From assembly GCA_964619265.1 (NCBI GenBank), contig CAZUCE010000012.1, forward strand, positions 53,605 to 117,604: 64,000 nt of DNA, written 5' to 3'. Of the stretch, positions 33,154 through 41,606 are shown one piece after another (the stretch's first letter is position 1; the number at the start of each line of letters is the position of its first letter). This DNA is from CAZUCE01 sp964619265. Its GTDB lineage: Bacteria > Planctomycetota > UBA1135 > GCA-002686595. The position numbers and the translations under genes are program-made. The notes under the pieces are model-generated. The model was not told the origin of the DNA, ran no database searches, and saw nothing but the letters and a program-made list of their open reading frames with translations.

Positions 33154-34541
33154 GAACCGCTCTTGGTCTTCTCCACCTTTGCGCCCTTAGCGCCACCACC
33201 CTGGGGACCTTGGCCATCGCCGCCGTCCTGCTTCCGCGAGGCCCAGGACGGTCCCTGCCCACCTTCCATGTAGCCGTCGTAGCTGCGCATGACCATCTGG
33301 GCCTGGAGCTTGTCGACGAGGTCGAGGGCAACTCCCACGACGATCAGCACGGAGGTACCGCCCAGGAAGTAGGCCAGGTTCTGGTTCAAACCAGGCACCT
33401 GAGCCGTGACCACGCCAGGGATGACCGCGATGAGCGCCAGGAAAACGGCCCCCGCCAGGGTAATTCGCTGGAGGACGTGCTTGATGTGTTCCGCGGTCCG
33501 AGCACCCGGACGGATCCCCGGGATGAAGGAGCCCTGCTCGCGCAGATTGTTCGCGATGTCTTCGGGCCGGAACATGAGGTTGTTCCAGAAGAAGCAGAAG
33601 AACAGCACCAGAGCCATCGACAGGGTCACGTACAGGAACCCGTCCTGGTCGAGCAGCAGGTTGCCGATCCGGTCCAGGCCAACAGTGCTAAACAGCACGC
33701 TGGGGATCATGAACAGAGCCGAGGCAAAGATGATCGGCATGACGCCGGCCATGTTGACCTTCAGCGGCAGGAAGTGCTTCTGCCCCCCATAGACGCGGCG
33801 CCCCCGGGTCAGGCGGGCGTACTGGATCGGGATTCGGCGCTCACCCTTTTGGATGAACACGATGAACAGCACGATCGACACCCACATAGCGATCAGAGTT
33901 GCAATCGTGTTGTAAGCCCGGTCGTCCTGGGCCAGAACGCGGCTCAAGGAGGAAGGCATGGTGGCGATGATGCCCGCCATGATGATGAGCGAGGCGCCGT
34001 TGCCGATCCCATGGTCCGTGATCAGCTCGCCCAGCCACATGACCAAGATCGCGCCAGCCGTCAGGGCCAGGACGACGATGAACGGCATCATCCAGCCAGG
34101 GATCCCCGAACCTGCGATCATCTCCGGAGACTTGGCGAACAGACTGAACCAAACGAACAGCGCCTGCAGAATGGCAATCGGAACCACCGAAAGGCGCGTC
34201 CATTGATTGATCTTCTTCTGCCCGGCAGCGCCCTCCTTCTGGATGGCCTCCAACTGGGGAGAAACCTTGGCCAAAATGCTGAAGATGATCGACGCCGAAA
34301 TGTACGGCATGATTCCAAGCGAGAAGATCGCCGTCTGACCGATCGCGCCTCCGGAAAAAGCGCTGAGGAGACCAAAGACGGTGCCCTGGGCGTTTTCAGC
34401 GAGCTGCTTCAGGTAGGTCGGGCTCAGCCCCGGGATCGGAATCTGAAAGCCCACGCGGTACACAGCCAGGATCCCCAGGGTTGTGAGGATCTTGGAGCGC
34501 AGCTCCGCGTTCTTGAAGGCTTGGACGATCTGCTGGATCAC
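33150..34541 (-). CDS. secY: Preprotein translocase subunit SecY
   Basis: SecY is the channel of the Sec translocon with ten membrane helices. The protein has 463 residues when started at GTG 34541 (VIQQIVQAFKNAELRSKI); the 36 residues upstream are not homologous and overlap the rplO end. I see the plug region GLSPTYLKQLAENAQG, the conserved RRIPIQYARL loop and the C-terminal YDGYMEGGQG end followed by a Gly/Lys-rich tail. It works with SecE (60782-61210). It follows rplO by 37 bases. Confidence 0.95.
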   Translation of the reverse strand: MIQQIVQAFKNAELRSKILTTLGILAVYRVGFQIPIPGLSPTYLKQLAENAQGTVFGLLSAFSGGAIGQTAIFSLGIMPYISASIIFSILAKVSPQLEAIQKEGAAGQKKINQWTRLSVVPIAILQALFVWFSLFAKSPEMIAGSGIPGWMMPFIVVLALTAGAILVMWLGELITDHGIGNGASLIIMAGIIATMPSSLSRVLAQDDRAYNTIATLIAMWVSIVLFIVFIQKGERRIPIQYARLTRGRRVYGGQKHFLPLKVNMAGVMPIIFASALFMIPSVLFSTVGLDRIGNLLLDQDGFLYVTLSMALVLFFCFFWNNLMFRPEDIANNLREQGSFIPGIRPGARTAEHIKHVLQRITLAGAVFLALIAVIPGVVTAQVPGLNQNLAYFLGGTSVLIVVGVALDLVDKLQAQMVMRSYDGYMEGGQGPSWASRKQDGGDGQGPQGGGAKGAKVEKTKSGS

Positions 34542-34578
34542 GGGTCGAGTCGTTGGAAGGAGCGCGAGCGCGAGAAAC

Positions 34579-35070
34579 TCAGGCTTGGTCGGAGGTCGTA
34601 CCGGCCACGATTTCACGACCGCGGTTGTCGAGCAGCACGACGCTGCCACCGGCGGCCTGAATCTTCTGAGCCGCGGTTTTCGAGAATTTCTGGGCGCGCA
34701 CGGTGAGTTTCTTGGTGAGTTCCCCCGTACCGAGGAGCTTGAACTGGTCGGTGTTCATGCTCGCCAGACCAGCAGCCAGAACAGCCTTCAGATCGACCGT
34801 CGCGCCATCGTCAAAGGACTCCAGCTTGGACACGTTCAGCACGGTGTAGTCCGTGCGGAAGCGGGCGTTGGTGAAACCCCGCTTCGGAACGCGGCGGTAC
34901 AGCGGCATCTGGCCGCCTTCAAAGCCGGGACGGCGGCTGGCGCCCGAGCGCGAGCCGTAGCCCTTGTGACCGCGGCCTGAGGTCTTGCCAAGGCCGCTGC
35001 CCGGACCACGACCGACACGCTTGCGCGTCTCGTACTTCGTGCCCTTCTCAAGAACGGTGCGGAGATCCAT
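34579..35070 (-). CDS. rplO: 50S ribosomal protein L15
   Basis: L15 is a late-assembly large-subunit protein. The 163 residues contain the Gly/Arg-rich N-terminal tail (KRVGRGPGSGLGKTSGRGHKG), the GFEGGQMPLYRRVPKRGF core and a C-terminal domain ending shortly after a helix that binds 23S rRNA. It follows rpsE with only 28 bases between, so the usual rpmD gene is not present here. Confidence 0.96.
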   Translation of the reverse strand: MDLRTVLEKGTKYETRKRVGRGPGSGLGKTSGRGHKGYGSRSGASRRPGFEGGQMPLYRRVPKRGFTNARFRTDYTVLNVSKLESFDDGATVDLKAVLAAGLASMNTDQFKLLGTGELTKKLTVRAQKFSKTAAQKIQAAGGSVVLLDNRGREIVAGTTSDQA

Positions 35071-35098
35071 AACTAGGTGCTGGTTCTGAAGAGGTGGA

Positions 35099-35611
35099 CT
35101 ACAGCTCGACGCCGCGCAAACTCTTCACCTCTTCGCGTGTGCGGAGCTGAGCGAGAGCTTCGAAGGTCGCCTTGATGACGTTGATCGGGTTGTTGGACCC
35201 GTAGGACTTCGTGAGAATGTTCCGGATACCGGCCATCTCACAGACGGCGCGCACGGAGGCACCGGCGGTGATGCCCGTACCCTCGGAAGCCGGAACCAGG
35301 CGCACGATTGCGCCGCAGAAGCGGCCGGTGACTTCGTGGGGAATGCTTCCCTGCTCGGTCAACTGAACTCGAATGAAGTGCTTGCGCGCATCCTTGTTGC
35401 CCTTCTCGATGGCAGCCGGCACCTGACGAGCCTTGGCGTAGCCGTGCCCGACAATGCCCTCGCGGTTGCCCGCGATGGTCAGGGCGGAGAAGGAGAAACG
35501 GCGACCGCCTTTCACGGTCGCAGCGGAACGGTTGATGCGCAGCAGCACTTCGGTCACGTTTTGGACCTCGGCGGCTTCAGCGCTATCGAGGTAGCGAATG
35601 GAATCGTTCAT
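35099..35611 (-). CDS. rpsE: 30S ribosomal protein S5
   Basis: S5 helps maintain decoding fidelity and mRNA unwinding at the entry channel. I start it at ATG 35611, giving 170 residues. The first 15 or so residues (MNDSIRYLDSAEAAE) are variable, followed by the family core VTEVLLRINRSAATVKGGRRFSFSAL and GNREGIVGHGYAKARQVP; the C-terminal domain has GITAGASVRAVCEMAGIRNILTKSYG. The gene is followed directly by rplO. Confidence 0.96.
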   Translation of the reverse strand: MNDSIRYLDSAEAAEVQNVTEVLLRINRSAATVKGGRRFSFSALTIAGNREGIVGHGYAKARQVPAAIEKGNKDARKHFIRVQLTEQGSIPHEVTGRFCGAIVRLVPASEGTGITAGASVRAVCEMAGIRNILTKSYGSNNPINVIKATFEALAQLRTREEVKSLRGVEL

Positions 35612-35624
35612 CTGGGGGAGGCTC

Positions 35625-35993
35625 CTAGAATTCCAGGCCCGCTTTGCGAGCCTCTTCGGCAAGGGCCGCCACACGGCCGTGATAACGGGAAGCGCCGCGG
35701 TCGAACACGACCTGCTTGACACCGGCTTCGATCGCCAGCTGAGCGACCGACGTTCCGATCAAGCGCGCGCGCTCGGTCTTGGTCTTGCCACCATTCTCGG
35801 CGAGGAAGCTCTTGGAAGACGAGGACGCGGAGGCCAGCGTGCGGCCGGTCGTGTCGTCGATCACCTGAGCGTAGATGTGCTTCGAGGATCGGAAGACGCT
35901 GAGGCGCGGACGATCCGAATTCATTCGGATGCCACGGCGCACGGACTGTTTCCGGCGCTGGGCGGTTTTCACCCTGCGGTTGGCTTCTTTCAT
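35625..35993 (-). CDS. rplR: 50S ribosomal protein L18
   Basis: L18 binds 5S rRNA in the central protuberance with L5. The 122-residue product shows RRGIRMNSDRPRLSVFRSSKHIYAQVIDD and a C-terminal KQVVFDRGASRYHGRVAALAE, both characteristic. The gene lies between rplF and rpsE, 13 bases ahead of the latter. Confidence 0.96.
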   Translation of the reverse strand: MKEANRRVKTAQRRKQSVRRGIRMNSDRPRLSVFRSSKHIYAQVIDDTTGRTLASASSSSKSFLAENGGKTKTERARLIGTSVAQLAIEAGVKQVVFDRGASRYHGRVAALAEEARKAGLEF

Positions 35994-36001
35994 GGGAGGG
36001 A

Positions 36002-36547
36002 TTAGCTGCCGAAGCTCTTGCCGGCCTTGCGACGGACGTACTCACCGACATAGCGGATGCCTTTGCCCTTGTAGGGCTCCGGGGGGCGGACGGCTCGAAT
36101 CTGAGCCGCGAACTGCCCCACCAGCTGCTTGTCGATGCCACTGATTTTGATCGAAGTTGGGGTGCCGGTTTCGACGGTTAGACCCTCAGGGACCGGAAGA
36201 TCCACCGAGTGACAAAAGCCGATGTTGAGCACCAGCTGCTTGCCCTGGGCCTTTGCGTTCCAACCGACGCCTTGGATTTCGAGGGCCTTTTCGAAGCCCT
36301 TAGAAACCCCTTGGACCATGTTGGCCACCAGCGCGCGGGTCATCCCGTGGAAGGCGCTCGCTTGACGGGCGGGTCCGTGTCCGGTCGTTTGGATCTCGAG
36401 GCTTTTCTCCGCGATCTCCACCTGAACCTCAGGGCGCAGCTCAATGCCGAGCTGGCCCTTGGGGCCCTTCACGTCGAGCTTGCGGCCCGACTGGGTGACG
36501 GTCACCGCAGAGGGGAGCTCGATGGGTTGTTTGCCAATTCGTGACAT
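36002..36547 (-). CDS. rplF: 50S ribosomal protein L6
   Basis: L6 sits near the factor-binding site beside the sarcin-ricin loop. The 181 residues begin MSRIGKQPIELPSAVTV and end in the characteristic PEPYKGKGIRYVGEYVRRKAGK. The start was trimmed from a longer open frame because homology begins here. It follows rpsH by 19 bases. Confidence 0.96.
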   Translation of the reverse strand: MSRIGKQPIELPSAVTVTQSGRKLDVKGPKGQLGIELRPEVQVEIAEKSLEIQTTGHGPARQASAFHGMTRALVANMVQGVSKGFEKALEIQGVGWNAKAQGKQLVLNIGFCHSVDLPVPEGLTVETGTPTSIKISGIDKQLVGQFAAQIRAVRPPEPYKGKGIRYVGEYVRRKAGKSFGS

Positions 36548-36566
36548 GGGAAGAGTCAGGGAAGGG

Positions 36567-36962
36567 TCAGTAGACCTTGCACAGGATCTCGCCGCCGACG
36601 TTCTCTTGCCGCGCGGTGCGGTCGGAGACGACGCCCTTCGGCGTGGAGAGAACGAACATTCCCAGGCCGCGAATGACGCGCGGGATCTCGGTCGCTCCGG
36701 AGTAAACGCGGCAGCCAGGCTTGCTGACACGCTCGATGTGTCGAATCACGCGCTCGCCATCGGGGCCGTAGCGCAGGTTCACGACGAGCTCGCTGGAGGG
36801 CTTGCCCGCTTCGACTTCGTAGGACTCGATAAATCCCTCGGCTTTGAGAGCCTCGGCGATTCCCACTTTCATTTTAGAGGCCGGCATGCGGACGGCGCCT
36901 CGGCGGATGGAGTTCGCGTTGCGAATCCGCGTGAGCATGTCGGCGATCGGGTCGGTCATCAT
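36567..36962 (-). CDS. rpsH: 30S ribosomal protein S8
   Basis: S8 binds the central domain of 16S rRNA and in E. coli represses the spc operon. The 131-residue product starts MMTDPIADMLTRIRNANSIRR and ends with the STPKGVVSDRTARQENVGGEILCKVY signature. Only 20 bases separate it from rplE, so there is no rpsN in the usual rplE-rpsN-rpsH position. Confidence 0.97.
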   Translation of the reverse strand: MMTDPIADMLTRIRNANSIRRGAVRMPASKMKVGIAEALKAEGFIESYEVEAGKPSSELVVNLRYGPDGERVIRHIERVSKPGCRVYSGATEIPRVIRGLGMFVLSTPKGVVSDRTARQENVGGEILCKVY

Positions 36963-36982
36963 GGCGGTAAGGGGGCGCGCGG

Positions 36983-37540
36983 TTAGGCGACGGCCGTCTC
37001 CTTGCGGCGGAAGGGCATGCCCAGTTCGGCGAGCAGGTAGCGTCCCTGGTCGTCGTTCGGGGCCGTGGTCACGAAAGTGATGTCCATGCCTTGAGGGAAC
37101 TCGATGCGATCGAGCTCGATCTCGGGGAAGACACCTTGGTCAGGAAGTCCGAGGGAGTAGCTGCCGCGACCGTCCAGCTTGTCCTTGACGCCGCGGAAGT
37201 CGCGGATACGCGGCAGGGTGATGCTGATCAGACGATCCGCGAACTCCCACATCTTGGCTCCACGGAGCGTTACGGCACACCCAATCGGCATGCCCTCGCG
37301 CAGCTTGAAGCCGGCGATCGACTTGCGAGCTAGACGGATCGTGGGCTTTTGGCCAGCGATCATGCCGAGGTCCTTGGCGGCGGCGTCGACGCGGGCTTTG
37401 TTTTCAACGGCGCCTTTGCAACCCATGTTGATGACGATTTTCGTCAGCTTGGGCGCGGCCATCCGATTGGAGATTCCGAAGTGTTCCACCATTTTGGGGA
37501 GCACTTCCTCCGAGTACTTGGTTTGAAGTCGCGGTTGCAT
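36983..37540 (-). CDS. rplE: 50S ribosomal protein L5
   Basis: L5 carries 5S rRNA and contacts P-site tRNA. I start it at ATG 37540 (MQPRLQTKYSEEVLPKM), giving 185 residues. The IVINMGCKGAVENK and KPTIRLARKSIAGFKLREGMPIGCAVTLRG blocks and the RDFRGVKDKLDGRGSYSLG segment are typical. The gene begins four bases after rplX. Confidence 0.96.
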   Translation of the reverse strand: MQPRLQTKYSEEVLPKMVEHFGISNRMAAPKLTKIVINMGCKGAVENKARVDAAAKDLGMIAGQKPTIRLARKSIAGFKLREGMPIGCAVTLRGAKMWEFADRLISITLPRIRDFRGVKDKLDGRGSYSLGLPDQGVFPEIELDRIEFPQGMDITFVTTAPNDDQGRYLLAELGMPFRRKETAVA

Positions 37541-37544
37541 GGGA

Positions 37545-37802
37545 TCAGGCCTCCTGCGGGCGCTTGCGGGTGCGCTTACCGGCCCCGTCCACGAACTGAA
37601 CGTTGCTCGCGTGGATCGGCGACTCGCTCTGGACGCGCTCGCCCTTCGGGTTGCTCTGGGTAGGTTTGGTGTGTTTGGTGCGGAGATTGACGCCCTCAAC
37701 AACCACGCGGTCCTTGGATCTTTGGACCTCAAGAATCTGTCCGGTTTGCCCGCGGTCGTTACCGGCAATCACCAGGACGTTGTCGCCTCTTTTGAACTTC
37801 AT
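37545..37802 (-). CDS. rplX: 50S ribosomal protein L24
   Basis: L24 starts large-subunit assembly at the tunnel exit. The 85 residues hold the KOW motif (FKRGDNVLVIAGNDRGQTGQIL) and the GVNLRTKHTKPTQSNPKGE stretch. At 85 residues it is shorter than E. coli L24. It overlaps rplN by one base. Confidence 0.95.
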   Translation of the reverse strand: MKFKRGDNVLVIAGNDRGQTGQILEVQRSKDRVVVEGVNLRTKHTKPTQSNPKGERVQSESPIHASNVQFVDGAGKRTRKRPQEA

Positions 37803-38170
37803 CAGACGACCTCCTGGGCCAGCGAAACGATCTTCATGAAGTTGCTGTCGCGAAGCTCGCGAGCCACCGCCCCGAAGATGCGCGTTCCGCGCGGGTTGTT
37901 GTCGTTGTCAATCAGAACCATCGCGTTGTGATCGAAGCGAACGTAGGAACCGTCGGAGCGGCGGGTGTTCTTGCGGACGCGGACGATGACTCCTTTCACC
38001 ACGGTTCCGGTTTTGACTTCGGAACCGGGGAGCGACTTACGCACGGAAGCGACGACGATGTCGCCGAGGCCTGCGTAGCGTCGGTGAGTTCCTCCAAGCA
38101 CCTTGATACACATGGCGCGCTTGGCACCCGTGTTGTCGGCGACGTCGAGGACGGTTTGCATCTGGATCAT
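37802..38170 (-). CDS. rplN: 50S ribosomal protein L14
   Basis: L14 forms intersubunit bridges and is the docking site of RsfS. The 122-residue protein starts MIQMQTVLDVADNTGAKRAMCIKVLGG, a perfect family N-terminus, and retains the RGTRIFGAVARELRDSNFMKIVSLA end. It sits between rpsQ and rplX in the spc-like group. Confidence 0.97.
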   Translation of the reverse strand: MIQMQTVLDVADNTGAKRAMCIKVLGGTHRRYAGLGDIVVASVRKSLPGSEVKTGTVVKGVIVRVRKNTRRSDGSYVRFDHNAMVLIDNDNNPRGTRIFGAVARELRDSNFMKIVSLAQEVV

Positions 38171-38189
38171 GGCGGGACCTCCTTAGTTC

Positions 38190-38558
38190 TCAGCCCTGGG
38201 GGGCGTCGGTACCGGCCTCACCGGAGGCGTCTGCCTCGGCGGGCTTTTCGAAGATGCCTTCCGCGCCGCGCTCGGCATCGGTCAGGCCGGCGCCACCCAG
38301 GACGCTGGTTTCAACAACCTTCACCAAGCGCCAGCGCTTGGTGCGGGACATCGGGCGGCAGGCGACGATCTCAACCACGTCACCCACGTGAGCTTCGTTG
38401 GCTTCGTCGTGAGCGTGGTACTTCTTGTGCTCGCGAACGAACTTTCCGTACTTCGGGTGGGCGAAGCGCCGCTCAACACGGACAGCGATCGTCTTATCCG
38501 TCTTGTCAGACGTAACGACCCCTTGGAGGGTGCGGCGAAGGTTGCGGACTTGCGTCAT
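38190..38558 (-). CDS. rpsQ: 30S ribosomal protein S17 with C-terminal extension
   Basis: S17 binds the 5' domain of 16S rRNA. The first 85 or so residues are canonical (RRTLQGVVTSDKTDKTIAVRVERRFAHPKYGKFV... VGDVVEIVACRPMSRTKRWRLVKVVE). About 37 extra residues follow, acidic and small (DAERGAEGIFEKPAEADASGEAG), not part of the usual fold and probably disordered. The total of 122 residues is longer than the typical 80-90. Confidence 0.95.
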   Translation of the reverse strand: MTQVRNLRRTLQGVVTSDKTDKTIAVRVERRFAHPKYGKFVREHKKYHAHDEANEAHVGDVVEIVACRPMSRTKRWRLVKVVETSVLGGAGLTDAERGAEGIFEKPAEADASGEAGTDAPQG

Positions 38559-38581
38559 GGAATTGGGACCTCTGGGAGGCC

Positions 38582-38794
38582 TTAGCGCGGCTGTTGGCCG
38601 CGGAGGCCGAGCTCGCGCTCGGAGAGGATGGTCAGGATGCGCGCGATAGAGCGGCGGAGCTGGGAAACCTGGCTCGAGCCGCCGGTGGTGTCGAGCTGCC
38701 CCTTCAGGCGGGTGTCGAACAACTCACGCTTGAGGTTGGCGAGATCGAATCGGAGCTCGTCGTCGGTTTTGGCGCGTACTTCTTCGGTCTTCAT
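38582..38794 (-). CDS. rpmC: 50S ribosomal protein L29
   Basis: L29 is a two-helix protein near the tunnel exit that helps dock SRP and trigger factor. The 70-residue product reads MKTEEVRAKTDDELRFDLANLKRELFDTRLK and has the RRSIARILTILSERE second helix. It sits between rplP and rpsQ, as in nearly all bacteria. Confidence 0.95.
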   Translation of the reverse strand: MKTEEVRAKTDDELRFDLANLKRELFDTRLKGQLDTTGGSSQVSQLRRSIARILTILSERELGLRGQQPR

Positions 38795-38835
38795 GGTGGA
38801 AGGCTCAGTGCAGGAAAAACGGATCGGCGAACCGA

Positions 38836-39249
38836 TCAGTGCAGGCGTCGGACCATGCGGACCTTCACGGGCATTTTGTGGGCGACCCGCTTGAAGGCCA
38901 GCTTGGCCTTCTCCTCGGGAACCCCACCCAGCTCGAACAACACGGTGCCCGGCTTGATCTCGGCGGCCCAGAAGTCGACATCGCCTTTTCCCTTACCCAT
39001 CCGGGTTTCAGCCGGCTTGGAGGAAATCGGCTTGTGCGGGAAGATCCGGATCCAGATTTTGGCGGTGCCGCCGGTCGCGCGGTTGGCCGCGACTCGACCC
39101 GCTTCGATTTGCCGGCCGGTAATCCAGCCGGCGTCGAGGCTCTGCAGGCCGTAATCCCCGAAGGAGACACGGTTTCCCCGTGAGGCGAATCCTTTGATCC
39201 GTCCACGGAACGCTTTGCGGAATTTGGTCCGCTTGGGCATCAACGCCAT
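38836..39249 (-). CDS. rplP: 50S ribosomal protein L16
   Basis: L16 organises the A-site tRNA elbow region. The 137 residues read PKRTKFRKAFRGRIKGFASRGN and continue with RVAANRATGGTAKIWIRIFPHKPISSKP and the GKGKGDVDFWAAEIKPGTVLFEL block. An AGGAG eight bases before the ATG at 39249 supports that start (MALMPKRT) over the internal ATG at 39240. Confidence 0.96.
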   Translation of the reverse strand: MALMPKRTKFRKAFRGRIKGFASRGNRVSFGDYGLQSLDAGWITGRQIEAGRVAANRATGGTAKIWIRIFPHKPISSKPAETRMGKGKGDVDFWAAEIKPGTVLFELGGVPEEKAKLAFKRVAHKMPVKVRMVRRLH

Positions 39250-39295
39250 CGCTCGATCTCCTTCTTTGTGTTGCTAGTGGGGAGCTTGGTTGGGT

Positions 39296-40063
39296 TCAGT
39301 TCCGGCGTTCGCCGCCACCGGACCGTTCGCCACGGCCACCGCGGCCGCGTCCAGGTCCCCCACCGATCGGGGTGAGGTCGTTCTTCTCGTTGCGCGTAAC
39401 GCCACCAAGCGGGTAGCGGTAGTCGAGTTTTTGTCCAGGATCCATGTCGCCCTTGTAGATCCAGACCTTGATGCCAATGACGCCCGCGGTCGTGTGCGCC
39501 AGGGCGGTGCCGTAATCGACGTACGAACGAAGGGTCGAAAGCGGCACGCGGCCCTCGCGTTCCTTGGCTACGCGGGACATTTCCGCACCACCGAGGCGAC
39601 CCGAAAGCTGCACCTTGATGCCCTTCGCTCCGGCCTGGATGGTGGTTTGGATCGCCTTCTTCATCGCGCGGCGAAAAGCCATGCGTTTTTCAAGGGCTTC
39701 GGCGACGACTTCGGCCACGAGCGTGGACTCAAGCTCGGGTCGCTTGATCTCGCGAACGGTCAGGTGACAAGTGGTACCCGTCAGTTGCTGGAGCTCCTTT
39801 TTGAGCTGCTCCACGCGGATACCCTTGCGACCGACCAGAACGCCGGGACGCGCGGTGTGCACGATGACGTTCACGGCCTCGGAGGTTCGCTCGATTTCGA
39901 TTCGGGGGATACCGGCGCTCTTGAACTCCTTCTTGATGAAGGTCCGGATGCGGTGGTCTTCGGTGAGTAGACGGCCGTATTCCTTCTTGTTCGCATACCA
40001 CCGCGAGCGCCAGGGCTCGATGACGGCGATGCGGTAGCCGGTGGGGTGGACTTTTTGACCCAT
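39296..40063 (-). CDS. rpsC: 30S ribosomal protein S3
   Basis: S3 lines the mRNA entry channel. With the ATG at 40063 (MGQKVHPTGYRIAVIEPWRSRWYANK) the product has 255 residues. The KH domain (VIVHTARPGVLVGRKG) and the C-terminal domain (VQLSGRLGGAEMSRVAKEREGRVPLSTLR) are normal. The tail is an Arg/Gly-rich stretch (GPGRGRGGRGERSGGGERR), a common variable feature. Confidence 0.96.
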   Translation of the reverse strand: MGQKVHPTGYRIAVIEPWRSRWYANKKEYGRLLTEDHRIRTFIKKEFKSAGIPRIEIERTSEAVNVIVHTARPGVLVGRKGIRVEQLKKELQQLTGTTCHLTVREIKRPELESTLVAEVVAEALEKRMAFRRAMKKAIQTTIQAGAKGIKVQLSGRLGGAEMSRVAKEREGRVPLSTLRSYVDYGTALAHTTAGVIGIKVWIYKGDMDPGQKLDYRYPLGGVTRNEKNDLTPIGGGPGRGRGGRGERSGGGERRN

Positions 40064-40088
40064 GATGATTTGGTCGCAGAGAGAGACG

Positions 40089-40463
40089 TCAGGCGTCCGA
40101 CTGCTCGCGGACCACGACGGTGAGGTGACTAGTGCGCTTGCGGAACGGCATCGCTCGGCCCTGGGGGCCGGGACGCCAACGCATGCGGTTGTTGAGAAGC
40201 GGTCCGCCGTCTGCCTTGATCTCGCAGATGAAGAGCCGGTTGACGTTGACTTGGCCGGATTGTGCGGCGTTTGACACAGCCGAATGAAGGACCTTGCGGT
40301 ACATCGCGGCGGCGCGCTGCGGGGCAAACTCGAGGACATCGAGGGCCTCGTTGACTTGCATTCCCCGAATCGCGTCCGCAACAAACCTCGCCTTGCGGGC
40401 GGTGCAAGTCGCGAAGCGGTGGACGGCGCGGTAAGTGGGTGTTTGAACTTCCGAGGTAGCCAT
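40089..40463 (-). CDS. rplV: 50S ribosomal protein L22
   Basis: L22 lines the nascent-chain tunnel. The 124-residue protein has KARFVADAIRGMQVNEALDVLEF, VLHSAVSNAAQ and the tunnel hairpin ending RWRPGPQGRAMPFRKRTSHLTVVV. An N-terminal extension of about ten residues precedes the core. It follows rpsS by three bases. Confidence 0.96.
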   Translation of the reverse strand: MATSEVQTPTYRAVHRFATCTARKARFVADAIRGMQVNEALDVLEFAPQRAAAMYRKVLHSAVSNAAQSGQVNVNRLFICEIKADGGPLLNNRMRWRPGPQGRAMPFRKRTSHLTVVVREQSDA

Positions 40464-40466
40464 AGA

Positions 40467-40751
40467 TCAACGCCCCTTCTTGGCGGCTTCCTTCTTGTTG
40501 GTGTGGCCGCGGAATTGACGGGTCGGCGCAAACTCGCCGAGCTTGTGACCCACCATGTCCTCGGTGACTTGCACCTTCAGGTGCTGCTTACCGTTGTGCA
40601 CCATGAAGATGTGCCCGATGAATTCGGGCGGGATGGTGCTCGCGCGGGCCCACGTCTTGATGGGATCGCGCTGACCGGCCGCATTGAATTTGTCGACCTT
40701 GATGGCCAGTTTCGGGTCCACGTAGGGGCCCTTACGGATGGAACGTCCCAT
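40467..40751 (-). CDS. rpsS: 30S ribosomal protein S19
   Basis: S19 sits in the head of the small subunit with S13. The 94-residue protein starts MGRSIRKGPYVDPKL and has IKTWARASTIPPEFIGHIFMVHNG and GHKLGEFAPTRQFRGH, all family signatures. It lies three bases after rplB. Confidence 0.97.
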   Translation of the reverse strand: MGRSIRKGPYVDPKLAIKVDKFNAAGQRDPIKTWARASTIPPEFIGHIFMVHNGKQHLKVQVTEDMVGHKLGEFAPTRQFRGHTNKKEAAKKGR

Positions 40752-40754
40752 GGC

Positions 40755-41585
40755 TTATTTCTTCTTCCTGCGACGGAGGATGAACTTGTCAGACGGGTGA
40801 TTGCGGCGACGAGTGCGGCCGCCCTTGGCGAGGACCGCGGTAGGCGAACAGGGGTGACGACCCCCGGCGGTGCGACCTTCGCCACCGCCCATCGGGTGAT
40901 CGACCGGGTTCATGGCGGTTCCACGAACCTCGGGGCGACGGCCCATGTGCCGCTTTCGGCCGGCCTTGCCGAGCTTGACGTTTTGGTGGTCGGTGTTCCC
41001 GACCCTTCCAATCGTCGCGCGACACTGCACGTGAATGCGGCGGAGCTCACCGGAGGGAAGCGAAATGACGGCGTAGTCGCCCTCTCGCGCCGTCAGCTGA
41101 GCTGCTGTTCCGGCCGAACGGCACAGCTGGGCGCCGCGACCGCGCTTGAGTTCGATGTTGTGAATCGTGAGGCCGATCGGAATGTCGATCAGCTTCATCG
41201 AGTTGCCCGGCTTGGGGTCCGAGCCAGGGCCGCTCATCAGGGTCTGCCCGACTTCTAGGCCGAGCGGCGCCAGGATGTAGCGCTTCTCGCCATCGGCGTA
41301 GAACAACAGAGCGATGTTCGCGGAGCGATTCGGATCGTACTCGAGGGTCTTAACGGTCGCGGGAACACCGTCCTTCTCGCGACGCCAGTCGATGACGCGG
41401 TAACGACGCTTGTGCCCTCCACCGCGGCGACGGGAGGTGATGCGTCCGTGGTTGTTGCGACCACCCGTCTTCTTGAGCGGGCGAAGCAGAGACTTCTCGG
41501 GCTTCGTCTTCGACAGATCAGAGAAGTCGAGGACGCTTCCGTGACGACGTCCCGGCGAGGTCGGCTTGTAGGTCTTAATGGCCAT
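40755..41585 (-). CDS. rplB: 50S ribosomal protein L2
   Basis: L2 supports the peptidyl-transferase centre. The 276 residues match the usual length. It contains GRNNHGRITSRRRGGGHKRRYRVIDW, the AGTAAQLTAREGDYAVISLPSGE block, and the MNPVDHPMGGGEGRTAGGRHP loop with the conserved His near the active site. Its neighbours rplW and rpsS are in canonical order. Confidence 0.97.
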   Translation of the reverse strand: MAIKTYKPTSPGRRHGSVLDFSDLSKTKPEKSLLRPLKKTGGRNNHGRITSRRRGGGHKRRYRVIDWRREKDGVPATVKTLEYDPNRSANIALLFYADGEKRYILAPLGLEVGQTLMSGPGSDPKPGNSMKLIDIPIGLTIHNIELKRGRGAQLCRSAGTAAQLTAREGDYAVISLPSGELRRIHVQCRATIGRVGNTDHQNVKLGKAGRKRHMGRRPEVRGTAMNPVDHPMGGGEGRTAGGRHPCSPTAVLAKGGRTRRRNHPSDKFILRRRKKK

Positions 41586-41606
41586 GGCTTCTTTCTGGTT
41601 GGGAGA

